Positions 20,716 to 29,742 of a DNA stretch of 64,000 bases are shown here, piece by piece. Source of the DNA: Pantoea sp. Cy-639 (GTDB lineage Bacteria; Pseudomonadota; Gammaproteobacteria; Pseudomonadales; Pseudomonadaceae). The notes under the pieces were generated by a model. That model was given only the letters and a program-made list of their open reading frames with translations, made no database searches and had not been told where the DNA came from. The stretch covers positions 169,439-233,438 of the forward strand of contig NZ_VWXI01000008.1 of NCBI RefSeq assembly GCF_011752525.1, given 5' to 3'. The translations under genes were made by a program, and so were the position numbers. How positions within the stretch are numbered: position 1 is the stretch's first letter; the number at the start of each line of letters is the position of its first letter.

Positions 20716-22098
20716 ATGAACGCACCTGCCACCGTCAAACGCGACACCCGCGACTACCAGGCCAGCGACGCGGCCCACCACATCCACGCCTTCCTCGACC
20801 AGAAGGCGCTCAACGCCGAAGGCCCGCGGGTGATCACCCGCGGCGAGGGCCTGTACCTGTGGGACAACGACGGCCGTCGCTACCTGGACGGCATGTCCGG
20901 CCTGTGGTGCACCCAGCTCGGCTATGGCCGCAAGGACCTGACCGCCGCCGCCGCCGCACAGATGGACCAGCTGGCCTACTACAACATGTTCTTCCACACC
21001 ACCCACCCGGCGGTGATCGAGCTGTCCGAGCTGCTGTTCAGCCTGCTGCCGGGGCACTACAGCCACGCGATCTACACCAACTCCGGCTCCGAGGCCAACG
21101 AAGTGCTGATCCGTACCGTGCGCCGCTACTGGCAGGTGGTCGGCCAGCCGCGCAAGAAAATCATGATCGGCCGCTGGAACGGCTATCACGGCTCGACCCT
21201 GGCGGCCACGGCGCTGGGCGGGATGAAGTTCATGCACGAGATGGGCGGGCTGATCCCGGACGTGGCGCATATCGACGAGCCTTACTGGTACGCCGAGGGC
21301 GCGGCGCTGAGCCCGGCCGAGTTCGGCCGCCGCTGTGCCTTGCAACTGGAGGAGAAGATTCTCGAACTGGGTGCCGAGAACGTCGCCGGCTTCATCGCCG
21401 AGCCGTTCCAGGGGGCCGGCGGCATGATCTTCCCGCCCGAGAGCTACTGGCCCGAGATCCAGCGCATCTGCCGCCAGTACGACGTGCTGCTGTGCGCCGA
21501 CGAGGTGATCGGCGGTTTTGGCCGCACCGGTGAATGGTTCGCCCACCAGCACTTCGGTTTCGAGCCCGACACGTTGTCCATCGCCAAGGGCCTGACCAGC
21601 GGCTATGTGCCCATGGGCGGCCTGGTGCTGAGCAAGCGCATCGCCGAGGCCCTGGTCGAGCGTGGCGGGGTGTTCGCCCACGGCCTGACCTACTCCGGCC
21701 ACCCGGTGGCGGCGGCGGTGGCCATCGCCAACCTCAAGGCGTTGCGCGACGAGGGGATCGTGCGTCAGGTCAAGGACGACACCGGCCCGTACCTGCAGCG
21801 CATCCTGCGCGAGGTGTTCGCCGACCATCCGCTGATCGGCGAAGTGCAGGGCGCAGGACTGGTGGCGGCGTTGCAGTTCGCCGAGGACAAAGCCACGCGC
21901 AAGCGTTTCGCCAACGAGAACGAACTGGCCTGGCAGTGCCGGACCTTTGGTTTCGAAGAGGGGGTGATCATCCGCTCGACCCTGGGGCGGATGATCATGG
22001 CGCCGGCACTGGTGGCCAGCCGTGGCGAGCTGGACGAACTGGTGGAAAAGACGCGCATCGCGGTGGACCGGGTGGCGGGAATGGTTGGCAGGCGTTGA
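20716..22098 (+). CDS. spuC: Class III aminotransferase, putrescine/diamine-pyruvate type (SpuC-like)
   Basis: 460 residues, with the PLP lysine Lys291 in SIAKGLTSGYVPMGG, the cofactor-phosphate block NSGSEANE and ADEVIGGFGRTG. The subgroup omega-amine:pyruvate transaminase includes SpuC (putrescine to 4-aminobutyraldehyde) and beta-alanine:pyruvate enzymes; the two are hard to separate by eye. It follows the dehydrogenase by 21 bases with AGGAG before its ATG and ends at a strong terminator. It would feed aldehydes to the dehydrogenase upstream. Confidence 0.83.
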   Translation: MNAPATVKRDTRDYQASDAAHHIHAFLDQKALNAEGPRVITRGEGLYLWDNDGRRYLDGMSGLWCTQLGYGRKDLTAAAAAQMDQLAYYNMFFHTTHPAVIELSELLFSLLPGHYSHAIYTNSGSEANEVLIRTVRRYWQVVGQPRKKIMIGRWNGYHGSTLAATALGGMKFMHEMGGLIPDVAHIDEPYWYAEGAALSPAEFGRRCALQLEEKILELGAENVAGFIAEPFQGAGGMIFPPESYWPEIQRICRQYDVLLCADEVIGGFGRTGEWFAHQHFGFEPDTLSIAKGLTSGYVPMGGLVLSKRIAEALVERGGVFAHGLTYSGHPVAAAVAIANLKALRDEGIVRQVKDDTGPYLQRILREVFADHPLIGEVQGAGLVAALQFAEDKATRKRFANENELAWQCRTFGFEEGVIIRSTLGRMIMAPALVASRGELDELVEKTRIAVDRVAGMVGRR

Positions 22099-22106
22099 TT
22101 CTGGCA

Positions 22107-22128
22107 GGGGCGCTTTGCGCCCCTTTCT
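22107..22128 (+). terminator. Rho-independent terminator after spuC
   Basis: GGGGCGC-TTT-GCGCCCC followed by TTTCT: a perfect 7-bp GC stem nine bases after the transaminase stop. Confidence 0.8.
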
Positions 22129-22130
22129 CG

Positions 22131-22174
22131 CACAAGGCCGCTCCTGCAAGCGTTTCCAGCAGGGCGGCCTTGTG
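22131..22174. repeat. REP-like long hairpin between convergent genes
   Basis: CACAAGGCCGC (22131-22141) and GCGGCCTTGTG (22164-22174) form an 11-bp stem; CCTGC and GCAGG pair inside it. It sits between the spuC terminator and the end of the convergent LuxR gene and may serve as terminator for the latter. Confidence 0.6.
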
Positions 22175-22177
22175 TCA

Positions 22178-22969
22178 TCAAGGATCCTGCGGGTCGTGCC
22201 CCAGCGATTGCAGGAACAGCGAAAACAGCTCCGGCTGCGACGAGATGTCCAGCTTGGCGTACAAATGCCGGCGGTGCACCTTGATGGTCTCCGGCGAAAT
22301 CGCCAACCGTTCGGCCATGGCCTTCGAGGAATACCCCCGCAAGATCAGCCGGGCAATTTCCAGCTCGCGTTCCGACAGCACCTTCGCCCCGAACAGGCTC
22401 ATGGCATCGCGCACCTGGCTGGCCATCGCCGGGGCCGGGCGCGAGCCCTGGCTCATCCAGTGCTGGCCCATGAGCGCGAGCACCCACGGACAGATCAGCG
22501 CCAGCAGGCCATGGCGGGTCGGGTCGAAACGCTCGCGGGTACCCAGCGACAATGACAGTGCGCCACTGTCGCCAAGCTGGACGATGAACTGCACCTCGTC
22601 TTCCAGCACATGGTCATGGAAATACTTGAGGTAGTACTCGCTCTGGCGGAACTGGTCCGGCGCCACTTCCTCGAGACGGTGCAGGCCATCGCCGATGCGC
22701 TCCTGGCAGGCCTGGTAGAACGGGTCGAGCTGGTACAGCCCGCTCAGGTACAAGGCCATGGCCTCGGGATTGCCCTCGCCGCGGGCATCGAAGATCTCCA
22801 GCGCCCGCGGCAGGCCGTCGCGTGGGTAGAGCATCGCCAGGGCGTTGTCGAACGCCAGCCATTGCTGCAGGAGCAGGATCAGCTGGCGCCAGAAGCGCGG
22901 CTGGCCAAGCTGTTCGACGGTGCGGGCCAGGCCGGTATGGGTACTGGCTTCGGTGAATAGGTTGTGCAT
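22178..22969 (-). CDS. LuxR-type transcriptional regulator (solo), paralogue B
   Basis: 263 residues with the GerE helix-turn-helix near the C-terminus (LSERELEIARLILRGYSSKAMAERLAISPETIKVHRRHLYAKLDI). The N-terminal domain matches the other solo LuxR here block by block (SGLYQLDPFYQACQERIGDG, VAPDQFRQSEYYLKYFHDH). It ends against spuC and starts divergently from the APC permease, 258 bases away, so it may control the permease-peptidase pair. Its effector is unknown. Confidence 0.82.
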   Translation of the reverse strand: MHNLFTEASTHTGLARTVEQLGQPRFWRQLILLLQQWLAFDNALAMLYPRDGLPRALEIFDARGEGNPEAMALYLSGLYQLDPFYQACQERIGDGLHRLEEVAPDQFRQSEYYLKYFHDHVLEDEVQFIVQLGDSGALSLSLGTRERFDPTRHGLLALICPWVLALMGQHWMSQGSRPAPAMASQVRDAMSLFGAKVLSERELEIARLILRGYSSKAMAERLAISPETIKVHRRHLYAKLDISSQPELFSLFLQSLGHDPQDP

Positions 22970-23227
22970 GTGGCCCCGTTACGAAGTCAGGTTTACCGCT
23001 GTCACGAAAGCGGCTGGCGGCGGGCTTGGCCACGATGCTCCGGGTTGCCTGGCCTGACGTCATCGCAGCGGCCACAAGTCTCGGGATGTTTTGCGCTCCT
23101 CGTCAATAGGCGTACCCCCATAGGGTAATTGGCCATGGCGTCGCCACGCCCTACAGTCCAGTCCAGGTCCCGCGGCCGCTCGACCGGTTTTCCCCTCACA
23201 ACCAATAACAATCAGAGGAAAAACGCC

Positions 23228-24592
23228 ATGAGCTCCAGTGCAGAGCCCGCCAGCGCACTCAAGCAGCGCCTGGGCGTGTTCGACGTGGTCGCCATCACCG
23301 TCTCGGCGGTGACCCCGGCCAGTTCCGTGTTCGTCATCGCCCCGTTCGCCATCCAGCAGGCCGGCAGCGGCGCCTTCCTGTCGTTCATCATGGCCGGCGC
23401 CCTGGCGTTGATGTTCGCCTGGTGCTACGCCGAGCTGGGCCGTGCCCACAGCTCGGCCGGGGGCGAGTATGTGTATGCCAAGCGGGTGTTCGGCGGCCTG
23501 GCAGGCTACGCCACCTTCCTCACCGTGCTGGCGTCGATGCTGTTCATTCCGCCAGTACTCGCCGCCGGCGCCGCCACCTACCTGAACAATGCCCTGGGCA
23601 CGCGCTTCGATACCCAGGCCGTGGCCTTGGTTATCGTGGTCTGCAGCTATGCCCTGGGTATCCTCAACATTCGCCTTAACGCCTGGATCACCGGGGTTTT
23701 CCTGTTCTGCGAAGTCGCCGCGTTGCTGGTGATCGTGGTGCTGGGCTTCGGTCATGCCAGTCAGCCGGCGGCCAGCCTGTTGCAGCCGCAGATGCTCGAG
23801 CAGGGCGCCCTGGTCGCCGCGCCGTGGGCGCTGGTAGTGGGCGCTGTGGGCATGGCGCTGTTCGCCTTCAACGGCTATGGCGGCGCGGTATTGCTGGCCG
23901 AAGACATGAAGGACCGCGGGCGTACCGTGCATCGCGCGGTGCTGTGGTCGCTGGCCGTGGTGGTGGCGATCGAGGTGATCCCGTTGGCGGCGCTGCTGAT
24001 CGGCGCCCCATCGTTGCAGGCGATGCTGGCCAGCGGCGACCCTATCGGCTACCTGTTGACCGCCCATGGCAGCCCGGCCCTGGCCCGGTTGGTCAGTGCC
24101 GGGATCTTCCTGTCGGTGTTCAACGCCATCGTCGCCATCGTCATCCAGGTCGGGCGGGTGGTGTACAGCAGTGGCCGCGACGCGCTCTGGACGCCGACCC
24201 TCAACCGCGCGTTTACCGTGATCCACCCACGCTGGGAGTCGCCGTGGCTGGCCACGCTGTTCCTCGCGGTGCCCTCGGCCTTGCTGAGCCTGTCGGGTAG
24301 CCTGGAGGAACTGACCTCGTTCACCGTGCTGTTGCTGCTGCTGATCTACCTGGTGGTCGCGTCCTGCGCACTGTGCAGCCGGGTGCTGCGCCGCGACCGC
24401 GAACACCCGTACCGCATGCCGCTGTGGCCATTGCCGGCACTGTTGGCGGCCAGTGGCGCAGGCTGGCTGCTGGTGGCCCTGCTGCGTGAGGCTTCATTGC
24501 GTGACTTGCTGATCATCCTCGGGCTGCTGGCGGTGTCGGTGACCCTCTACAGCACCCATGGCCGGCTCAGCCCGACTTTCCAGAAATTGTGA
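23228..24592 (+). CDS. APC-family amino acid/polyamine permease
   Basis: 454 residues with about 12 membrane segments, beginning LGVFDVVAITVSAVTPASS, the first-helix motif of amino acid-polyamine-organocation transporters. AWCYAELG (helix 3) and GYGGAVLLAEDMKDRG are also family-like. The ATG at 23228 follows AGAGGAAA. A P1 peptidase gene starts 15 bases downstream, and an amine dehydrogenase-transaminase pair is just upstream. The likely cargo is an amino acid, amine or small beta-amino-acid peptide; it cannot be fixed from the sequence. Confidence 0.85.
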   Translation: MSSSAEPASALKQRLGVFDVVAITVSAVTPASSVFVIAPFAIQQAGSGAFLSFIMAGALALMFAWCYAELGRAHSSAGGEYVYAKRVFGGLAGYATFLTVLASMLFIPPVLAAGAATYLNNALGTRFDTQAVALVIVVCSYALGILNIRLNAWITGVFLFCEVAALLVIVVLGFGHASQPAASLLQPQMLEQGALVAAPWALVVGAVGMALFAFNGYGGAVLLAEDMKDRGRTVHRAVLWSLAVVVAIEVIPLAALLIGAPSLQAMLASGDPIGYLLTAHGSPALARLVSAGIFLSVFNAIVAIVIQVGRVVYSSGRDALWTPTLNRAFTVIHPRWESPWLATLFLAVPSALLSLSGSLEELTSFTVLLLLLIYLVVASCALCSRVLRRDREHPYRMPLWPLPALLAASGAGWLLVALLREASLRDLLIILGLLAVSVTLYSTHGRLSPTFQKL

Positions 24593-24607
24593 ATCCAAGG
24601 AGTACAC

Positions 24608-25720
24608 ATGCGCGCGCGTCAACTGGGCATCACCCTGGGCCTTGGCACCCCGGGCCCGTTCAATGCCATTACCGATGTACCCGGGGTACGGGTCGGCCAC
24701 AGCACCCTGATCGACGAACAGCTCCCCGCACCGGTGCGCACCGGGGTCACCCTGATCCAGCCCCGAGCCGGGGCGGCCAGGCTGCAGCCGTGCTTTGCCG
24801 GTTGCCATGTGCTCAACGGCAACGGCGATGCCACCGGGCTGGAGTGGATTCGCGAGGCGGGGCTGCTGACCACCCCCATCGCCATCACCAACACCCACAG
24901 TGTCGGGGTGGTGCGCGATGCGCTGATCGCTGCCGAACGCGAGCAACTCGCCGACGATGCAGTGTATTGGTGCATGCCGGTGGTGATGGAAACGTTCGAC
25001 GGCCTGCTCAACGATATCTGGGGCCAGCATGTGAGCGCCGCGCAGGTGCGCCAGGCCCTGCAGGCAGCGGCCTGCGGCGCGGTGGAGGAGGGCCCGGTGG
25101 GCGGCGGCACAGGCATGATCTGCCATGAGTTCAAGGGCGGAATCGGCACGGCCTCGCGGCGTCTGGCGGACGAGCAGGGGGGCTGGACGGTCGGCGTGCT
25201 GGTGCAGGCCAACCATGGCCAGCGCCGTGAGCTGCGCGTCGACGGCTATCCGGTGGGACGACAGCTGGGGCATCTGCCATCGCCGTTCGCCGAGGCCGAG
25301 ACAGGCACCCCGGGCATGGGCTCGATCGTGGTGGTGATCGCCACCGATGCCCCCTTGCTGCCGCACCAGTGCCAGCGCCTGGCCCAGCGCGCTTCGATCG
25401 GCATCGCCCGCACCGGTGGCGGTACCGAGGATTCCAGCGGCGATGTCTTCCTGGCGTTCTCTACCGGCAACCACGACCTGCCGCCGGCGGACTACGGGCG
25501 CAAGGGCCTGGAGCAGTGCAGCGCGGTGCGCATGCTCAACAATGACCACATCTCCGGGGTGTTCCTGGCTGCGGCGGAGGCGGTGGAAGAGGCGATCGTC
25601 AACGCCTTGCTGGCGGGGCGCGAGATGCGCGGCAAAGGGGGCGTGGTGGTACCGCAGTTGGATGCCGATACCCTGCTGACAGCGCTGCACGAGGTGGGCT
25701 GGAAGCCCCGTGCACGCTGA
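24608..25720 (+). CDS. P1-family peptidase (DmpA/BapA-type beta-aminopeptidase)
   Basis: 370 residues, typical of the P1 family of self-processing N-terminal-nucleophile hydrolases. Seen: ITDVPGVRVGHSTL at the start, NGNGDATGLEWI, GPVGGGTGMICHEFKGG, and a Gly-Ser junction in GTPGMGSIVVVIATDAPL (Ser about 239). That junction is the expected autocleavage site and nucleophile. Family enzymes remove N-terminal beta-alanine or D-residues from short peptides and amides. There is no signal peptide, so it is cytoplasmic. It is coupled to the APC permease 15 bases upstream and close to transaminase and dehydrogenase genes that could process the released amino acid. Confidence 0.87.
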   Translation: MRARQLGITLGLGTPGPFNAITDVPGVRVGHSTLIDEQLPAPVRTGVTLIQPRAGAARLQPCFAGCHVLNGNGDATGLEWIREAGLLTTPIAITNTHSVGVVRDALIAAEREQLADDAVYWCMPVVMETFDGLLNDIWGQHVSAAQVRQALQAAACGAVEEGPVGGGTGMICHEFKGGIGTASRRLADEQGGWTVGVLVQANHGQRRELRVDGYPVGRQLGHLPSPFAEAETGTPGMGSIVVVIATDAPLLPHQCQRLAQRASIGIARTGGGTEDSSGDVFLAFSTGNHDLPPADYGRKGLEQCSAVRMLNNDHISGVFLAAAEAVEEAIVNALLAGREMRGKGGVVVPQLDADTLLTALHEVGWKPRAR

Positions 25721-25723
25721 CCG

Positions 25724-25752
25724 GGCAGGCGCCAGCCCGGCTGGCGCCTGCC
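25724..25752. terminator. Bidirectional terminator between peptidase and MFS genes
   Basis: A perfect 13-bp inverted repeat, GGCAGGCGCCAGC and its complement, with a 3-base loop fills the 42-base gap between convergent genes. There is no long T tract on either side. Confidence 0.65.
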
Positions 25753-25762
25753 AATCATTGCC

Positions 25763-27091
25763 TCAGCGGGCGCTGGCCAGCGCGCGGTTGCCGGTGCGCG
25801 ATACGCGCAGGGCGACGAGGCTGCCGATCACGATCAACGCCGCCAGTGCATACAGCGCGGCATCGGTCGAGCCGGTCTGGTCCTTGATGAACCCCACCAG
25901 GTAGGGGCTGAGGAAACCGGCCATCTGCCCCACCGAGTTGATGATCGCCAGGCCCGCCACCGCAGCGCCTGCGCTGAGCAGGGCGGTCGGCATCGGCCAG
26001 AACATCGGCAGGCCGGTCAGCGCGCCCATGGTGGCGATCGACAGGCCGAGAATGGCGATAGTCGGCGTGGCGGCGAAGTTGACCGCGATCACCAGACCCA
26101 GGGCGCCCATCAGCATCGGTACCACGAGGTGCCAGCGCCGCTCGTTGCGTCGATCGGCCGAGCGCCCGACCAGGATCATGAACACCCCGGCCAGCAAGTA
26201 GGGAATGGCGCTCAGCCAGCCAATCAGCAGCGGGCTGTCGAAGCCCATGTTCTTGATGATCGAGGGCAGCCAGAAGTTGATCGCGTACACCCCGCTCTGG
26301 ATGCAGAAGTAGACGAAACCGAACGTCCACACCAATGGATTGGTCAGCACTGCCAGCACGCTGTCGCCCATGGTGTTCGGCTTGCTCGCGGCGTCGGCCT
26401 TGAGGTCGGCCTCGATCAGTCGGCGCTCGGCCGGGTTCAGCCAGGCAGCCTTCTGGTAGCCGTCGCTGAGCAGACCGATGGCCAGCACCCCGAGCACCAC
26501 GGTAGGCAGCCCCTGGATCAGGAACATCCACTGCCAGCCGGCCAGGCCGTGCTGGCCTGCGGCGAAGTGGTCGAGGATCCAGCCGGAGAACGGCCCGCCG
26601 AGCAGGCCCGAGACCGGGATCGCCGACATGAACAGGGCCATGATCCGGCCACGCCGGTCAGCCGGGAACCAGCGCGAGAGGTACAGCACCACGCCAGGGA
26701 AGAATCCGGCCTCGGCGGCGCCGGTCAGCAGGCGCAAGGCGTAGAACTCGCCGGGCGTGGTGACGAACAGCAAACAGGTGGACAAGCTGCCCCAGACGAT
26801 CATCATCAGCGCGATCCAGCGTCGCGGGCCGAAGCGGTTGAGCGCCAGGTTGCTGGGCAGGCCGCAGAGCACGTAGCCGATGAAGAAGATACCGGCGCCG
26901 AGGCCGTACACGGTCTCGCTGAACTTCAGCGCGTCGAGCATCTGCAGCTTGGCGAAGCCGACGTTGACGCGGTCCAGGTAGTTGAACAGGTAGCAGATGA
27001 AGATGAAGGGGATCAGCCGCAAGGTGATGCGCCGGTACAGCGCGTCGCGGGTGGTGTCGGTGCCTTGGTCAGGGGCGGGGCTGTGTGCCAT
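25763..27091 (-). CDS. MFS transporter of the anion:cation symporter family, probably glycerate/sugar-diacid uptake
   Basis: 442 residues with 12 predicted membrane segments. Family features: RLIPFIFICYLFNYLDRVNVGFAKL in helix 1, and WFPADRRGRIMALFMSAIPVSGLLGGP after helix 4, typical of the ACS group that carries glucarate, galactarate, tartrate or phthalate. The ATG at 27091 (MAHSPAPDQ) is the natural start; the frame stays open upstream over the divergent regulator. The neighbourhood (CdaR-type regulator and glycerate kinase) argues for D-glycerate or a sugar diacid as cargo. Confidence 0.85.
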   Translation of the reverse strand: MAHSPAPDQGTDTTRDALYRRITLRLIPFIFICYLFNYLDRVNVGFAKLQMLDALKFSETVYGLGAGIFFIGYVLCGLPSNLALNRFGPRRWIALMMIVWGSLSTCLLFVTTPGEFYALRLLTGAAEAGFFPGVVLYLSRWFPADRRGRIMALFMSAIPVSGLLGGPFSGWILDHFAAGQHGLAGWQWMFLIQGLPTVVLGVLAIGLLSDGYQKAAWLNPAERRLIEADLKADAASKPNTMGDSVLAVLTNPLVWTFGFVYFCIQSGVYAINFWLPSIIKNMGFDSPLLIGWLSAIPYLLAGVFMILVGRSADRRNERRWHLVVPMLMGALGLVIAVNFAATPTIAILGLSIATMGALTGLPMFWPMPTALLSAGAAVAGLAIINSVGQMAGFLSPYLVGFIKDQTGSTDAALYALAALIVIGSLVALRVSRTGNRALASAR

Positions 27092-27253
27092 GATCGGATT
27101 CTCTGTTGTTATGGTTATCGCCGCGTCGCCTATGCTGGCGCTCGCCAGGAAAAGTCTCGGGGAGTGTAGCGCGGCTGTCTTTGTGCTTGTGCACAGCCGC
27201 GGGCAGCGGCTGCTGTGCCGTCGACCAAATCCCGCCACTGCAAGGAATCCCTC

Positions 27254-28351
27254 ATGTTCGAACTGGACCACGAGCTGGCCCAGGACATCGTCGACCGGGC
27301 GATGGCCATTCTGCCGTGCAACGTCAATGTGATGGACAGCCAGGGGCTGATCCTCGGCAGCGGCGAGCCCGAGCGCATCAACACCCGCCATGAGGGCGCC
27401 CAGCTGGTGCTGGCCAACGGGCGCATCGTCGAGCTCGACAACGAGGCGGCCAAGTGCCTGAAGGGCGTGCAGCCAGGCGTCAACCTGCCATTGCTGCTCG
27501 ATGGCCGGTTGATCGGCGTGCTCGGCCTGACCGGCGATCCGCAAGCGCTGCGCACTTATGGTGAACTGGTGCGCATGACCGCCGAAATGCTCCTGGCCCA
27601 GCGCCACCTGCAGGTGGAGCAGCAATGGCGACGGCAGCGCTGCGACGACTTGCTGGCCTTGCTGCTGGGGGGAAGCGGTGACTCACCGCGGTTGGTCGAT
27701 GAGGCCCGGCAACTGGGCCTGAAACCCAACCTGCCGCGCATTCCCTGCCTGTTCGAGCTGCAGGCCGGGCCGCCGGCCGAAGCGCTGTCGGCGTGGTTGA
27801 TGAGTCGTTATCCGGACAGCTGGTGCGTCAGCCCCGCGCGCCAGTCGCTGCTGTGGTGCCGCCCGGCCGGCGCGGCGCTGGACGAGGCGCGCCTGCTCGA
27901 GCGCCTGCAGCGCCATGGCTGGGAGATCGAGCGCCTGGCCCTGGGTAGCCCGGCGCAAAGCCTGGAGCAGTTGCGCCGGGGTTATCGTCGAGTGCGTGAC
28001 CTGCTGGCTTATGGCCGCGAGGTATTGCCCGCCGAGCGTTTGCTGAACCTTGCGCGTTATCGCTTGCCGGTACTGCTCTGGCGGCACCGTAACGACGATG
28101 CGCTGGACGAGTTGCTCGAACCGCTGCAACGCATTAGGGCCAAGGACACCAGCGGTCAGTTGCTTGCCACCCTGCGTGCCTGGTGCGCCCATGACGGCCA
28201 GAGCCAGGCGTGTGCAGATGCTTTGGGTATTCATCGCAATAGTCTTCGATACAGGTTGGAACGCATTGCTGAGTTAGGGGAGGTGAATCCGACGAAGATG
28301 GATGGAATGTTAAGTCTTTACTTGGGCATGCAACTTTTGGTCGTGCGATGA
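27254..28351 (+). CDS. cdaR: Sugar diacid utilisation regulator (CdaR family)
   Basis: 365 residues. The N-terminal ~135 residues are the putative sugar-diacid recognition domain (LDHELAQDIVDRAMAILPCNVNVMDSQGLILGSG); the C-terminus carries the PucR-type helix-turn-helix (QACADALGIHRNSLRYRLERIAEL). CdaR activates genes for glucarate, galactarate or glycerate use. It is divergent to the MFS gene and 228 bases from glycerate kinase. The last ~100 bases use AT-richer codons (TTA, AGT, CTT) than the rest of the gene. The ATG at 27254 follows AAGGAA. Confidence 0.87.
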   Translation: MFELDHELAQDIVDRAMAILPCNVNVMDSQGLILGSGEPERINTRHEGAQLVLANGRIVELDNEAAKCLKGVQPGVNLPLLLDGRLIGVLGLTGDPQALRTYGELVRMTAEMLLAQRHLQVEQQWRRQRCDDLLALLLGGSGDSPRLVDEARQLGLKPNLPRIPCLFELQAGPPAEALSAWLMSRYPDSWCVSPARQSLLWCRPAGAALDEARLLERLQRHGWEIERLALGSPAQSLEQLRRGYRRVRDLLAYGREVLPAERLLNLARYRLPVLLWRHRNDDALDELLEPLQRIRAKDTSGQLLATLRAWCAHDGQSQACADALGIHRNSLRYRLERIAELGEVNPTKMDGMLSLYLGMQLLVVR

Positions 28352-28579
28352 CTTGCAGGCTGAAAGAAACGTTGGCGGCGCTCGGCGCTAGCCAAAGTCT
28401 CAAGCTGCTTGTTTTTAAATGCTGAATTCGAATGTTCCCGTAGTGTTTCTAATGTCTGCTTCGGCGGCATCGGACGAAGGCATTCGCCCAAACACTCCCC
28501 CTACGCTTTTGTGCATCCGACCGAGGCCGCTGTAGCGTGTAGCTGTCAGCATGCGCGGTAACAGGACAGGAGAACCGCC

Positions 28580-29722
28580 ATGAAAATCGTCATCGCCCCC
28601 GACTCGTTCAAGGACAGCCTCGATGCTGCCGGTGTCGCCAGCGCCATCGCCGCAGGGCTGGCCGAGGTCTGGCCCCAGGCCGAACTGATCGAGTGCCCGA
28701 TGGCCGATGGCGGCGAGGGCACCCTGGAGGCGATCGTCGCCGCCAGCCAGGGCGAACAGCGGCGCCAGGTAGTGCGCGGCCCGCTCGGCGCACCTGTCGA
28801 GGCCACGTGGGGCTGGCTGGCGCAAAGCCGTACCGCGGTGATCGAAATGGCCCAGGCCAGTGGCATCCAACTCGTGCCCGGCGCCTGTCGCGATGCCTGC
28901 CGCAGCAGCACCTGGGGCACTGGCGAGCTGATCGCCGCCGCGTTGGCGGCCGGTGCCCGGCGCATTGTCCTGGCCATCGGCGGCAGCGCCACCAACGACG
29001 GCGGCAGTGGCATGCTGCGTGCCCTTGGCCTGCGCCTGCTCGATGCCGCCGGCCAGCCGCTGGCCGAAGGTGGCCTGGCCCTGGCGCAACTGGCGCATAT
29101 CGATGCCAGCGATCTCGACCCGCGCCTGGGCGAAGTGCAGGTGGACGTTGCCGCCGATGTCGACAATCCCCTGTGTGGCGTCAACGGTGCCTCGGCGATC
29201 TTCGGGCCGCAGAAGGGTGCCAGCCCCGAACAGGTGCAGGCACTGGACCAGGCCTTGGGGCATTTTGCCGAGCACTGTGCCGGCCTGCTGGGCAAGGATG
29301 TGCGCAACGAGCCGGGCAGTGGTGCGGCCGGAGGCATGGGGTTCGCGGCCAAGGCGTTCATGGGGGCGCAGTTCCGCCCTGGCGTCGAGGTGGTTGCCGA
29401 ACTGGCCGGCCTGGACGCCCTGGTGCAAGGCGCCGACCTGGTGATCACCGGGGAAGGGCGTTTCGATGCCCAGACCCTGCGCGGCAAGACCCCATTGGGC
29501 GTGGCGCGGGTGGCCAAGCGCCATGGCGTGCCGGTGCTGGTGCTGGCCGGCACGCTGGGTGCCGGCTACGAACAGTTGTACGCCCATGGCATCGATGCCG
29601 CCTTTGCCCTGGCCAATGGACCGATGACCCTGGAGCAGGCCTGTGCCGAGGCCGGTGCGCTACTCAAGGCGCGGGCGGGTGATCTGGCGCGCTTGTGGCA
29701 GGTCGCTCATCTCGCCAGGTGA
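28580..29722 (+). CDS. garK: Glycerate kinase (GarK/GlxK family)
   Basis: 380 residues, the usual length of the GarK family. The start KIVIAPDSFKDSLDAAGVASAIAAG is the family signature; also seen are CPMADGGEGTLEA, LAIGGSATNDGGSGML and VITGEGRFDAQTLRGKTPLGVA. It phosphorylates D-glycerate (usually at the 2-position in this family), leading into lower glycolysis. The ATG follows AGGAGAACCGCC. Downstream of cdaR and near the putative glycerate transporter, it completes a small uptake-regulation-entry module. Confidence 0.92.
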   Translation: MKIVIAPDSFKDSLDAAGVASAIAAGLAEVWPQAELIECPMADGGEGTLEAIVAASQGEQRRQVVRGPLGAPVEATWGWLAQSRTAVIEMAQASGIQLVPGACRDACRSSTWGTGELIAAALAAGARRIVLAIGGSATNDGGSGMLRALGLRLLDAAGQPLAEGGLALAQLAHIDASDLDPRLGEVQVDVAADVDNPLCGVNGASAIFGPQKGASPEQVQALDQALGHFAEHCAGLLGKDVRNEPGSGAAGGMGFAAKAFMGAQFRPGVEVVAELAGLDALVQGADLVITGEGRFDAQTLRGKTPLGVARVAKRHGVPVLVLAGTLGAGYEQLYAHGIDAAFALANGPMTLEQACAEAGALLKARAGDLARLWQVAHLAR

Positions 29723-29742
29723 CACCTGTCGTACTGCATTCA

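Noticed and set aside
27092..27625. N-terminal extension of the MFS frame
   Set aside because: Overlaps the divergent cdaR gene and would put 178 non-transporter residues before helix 1.
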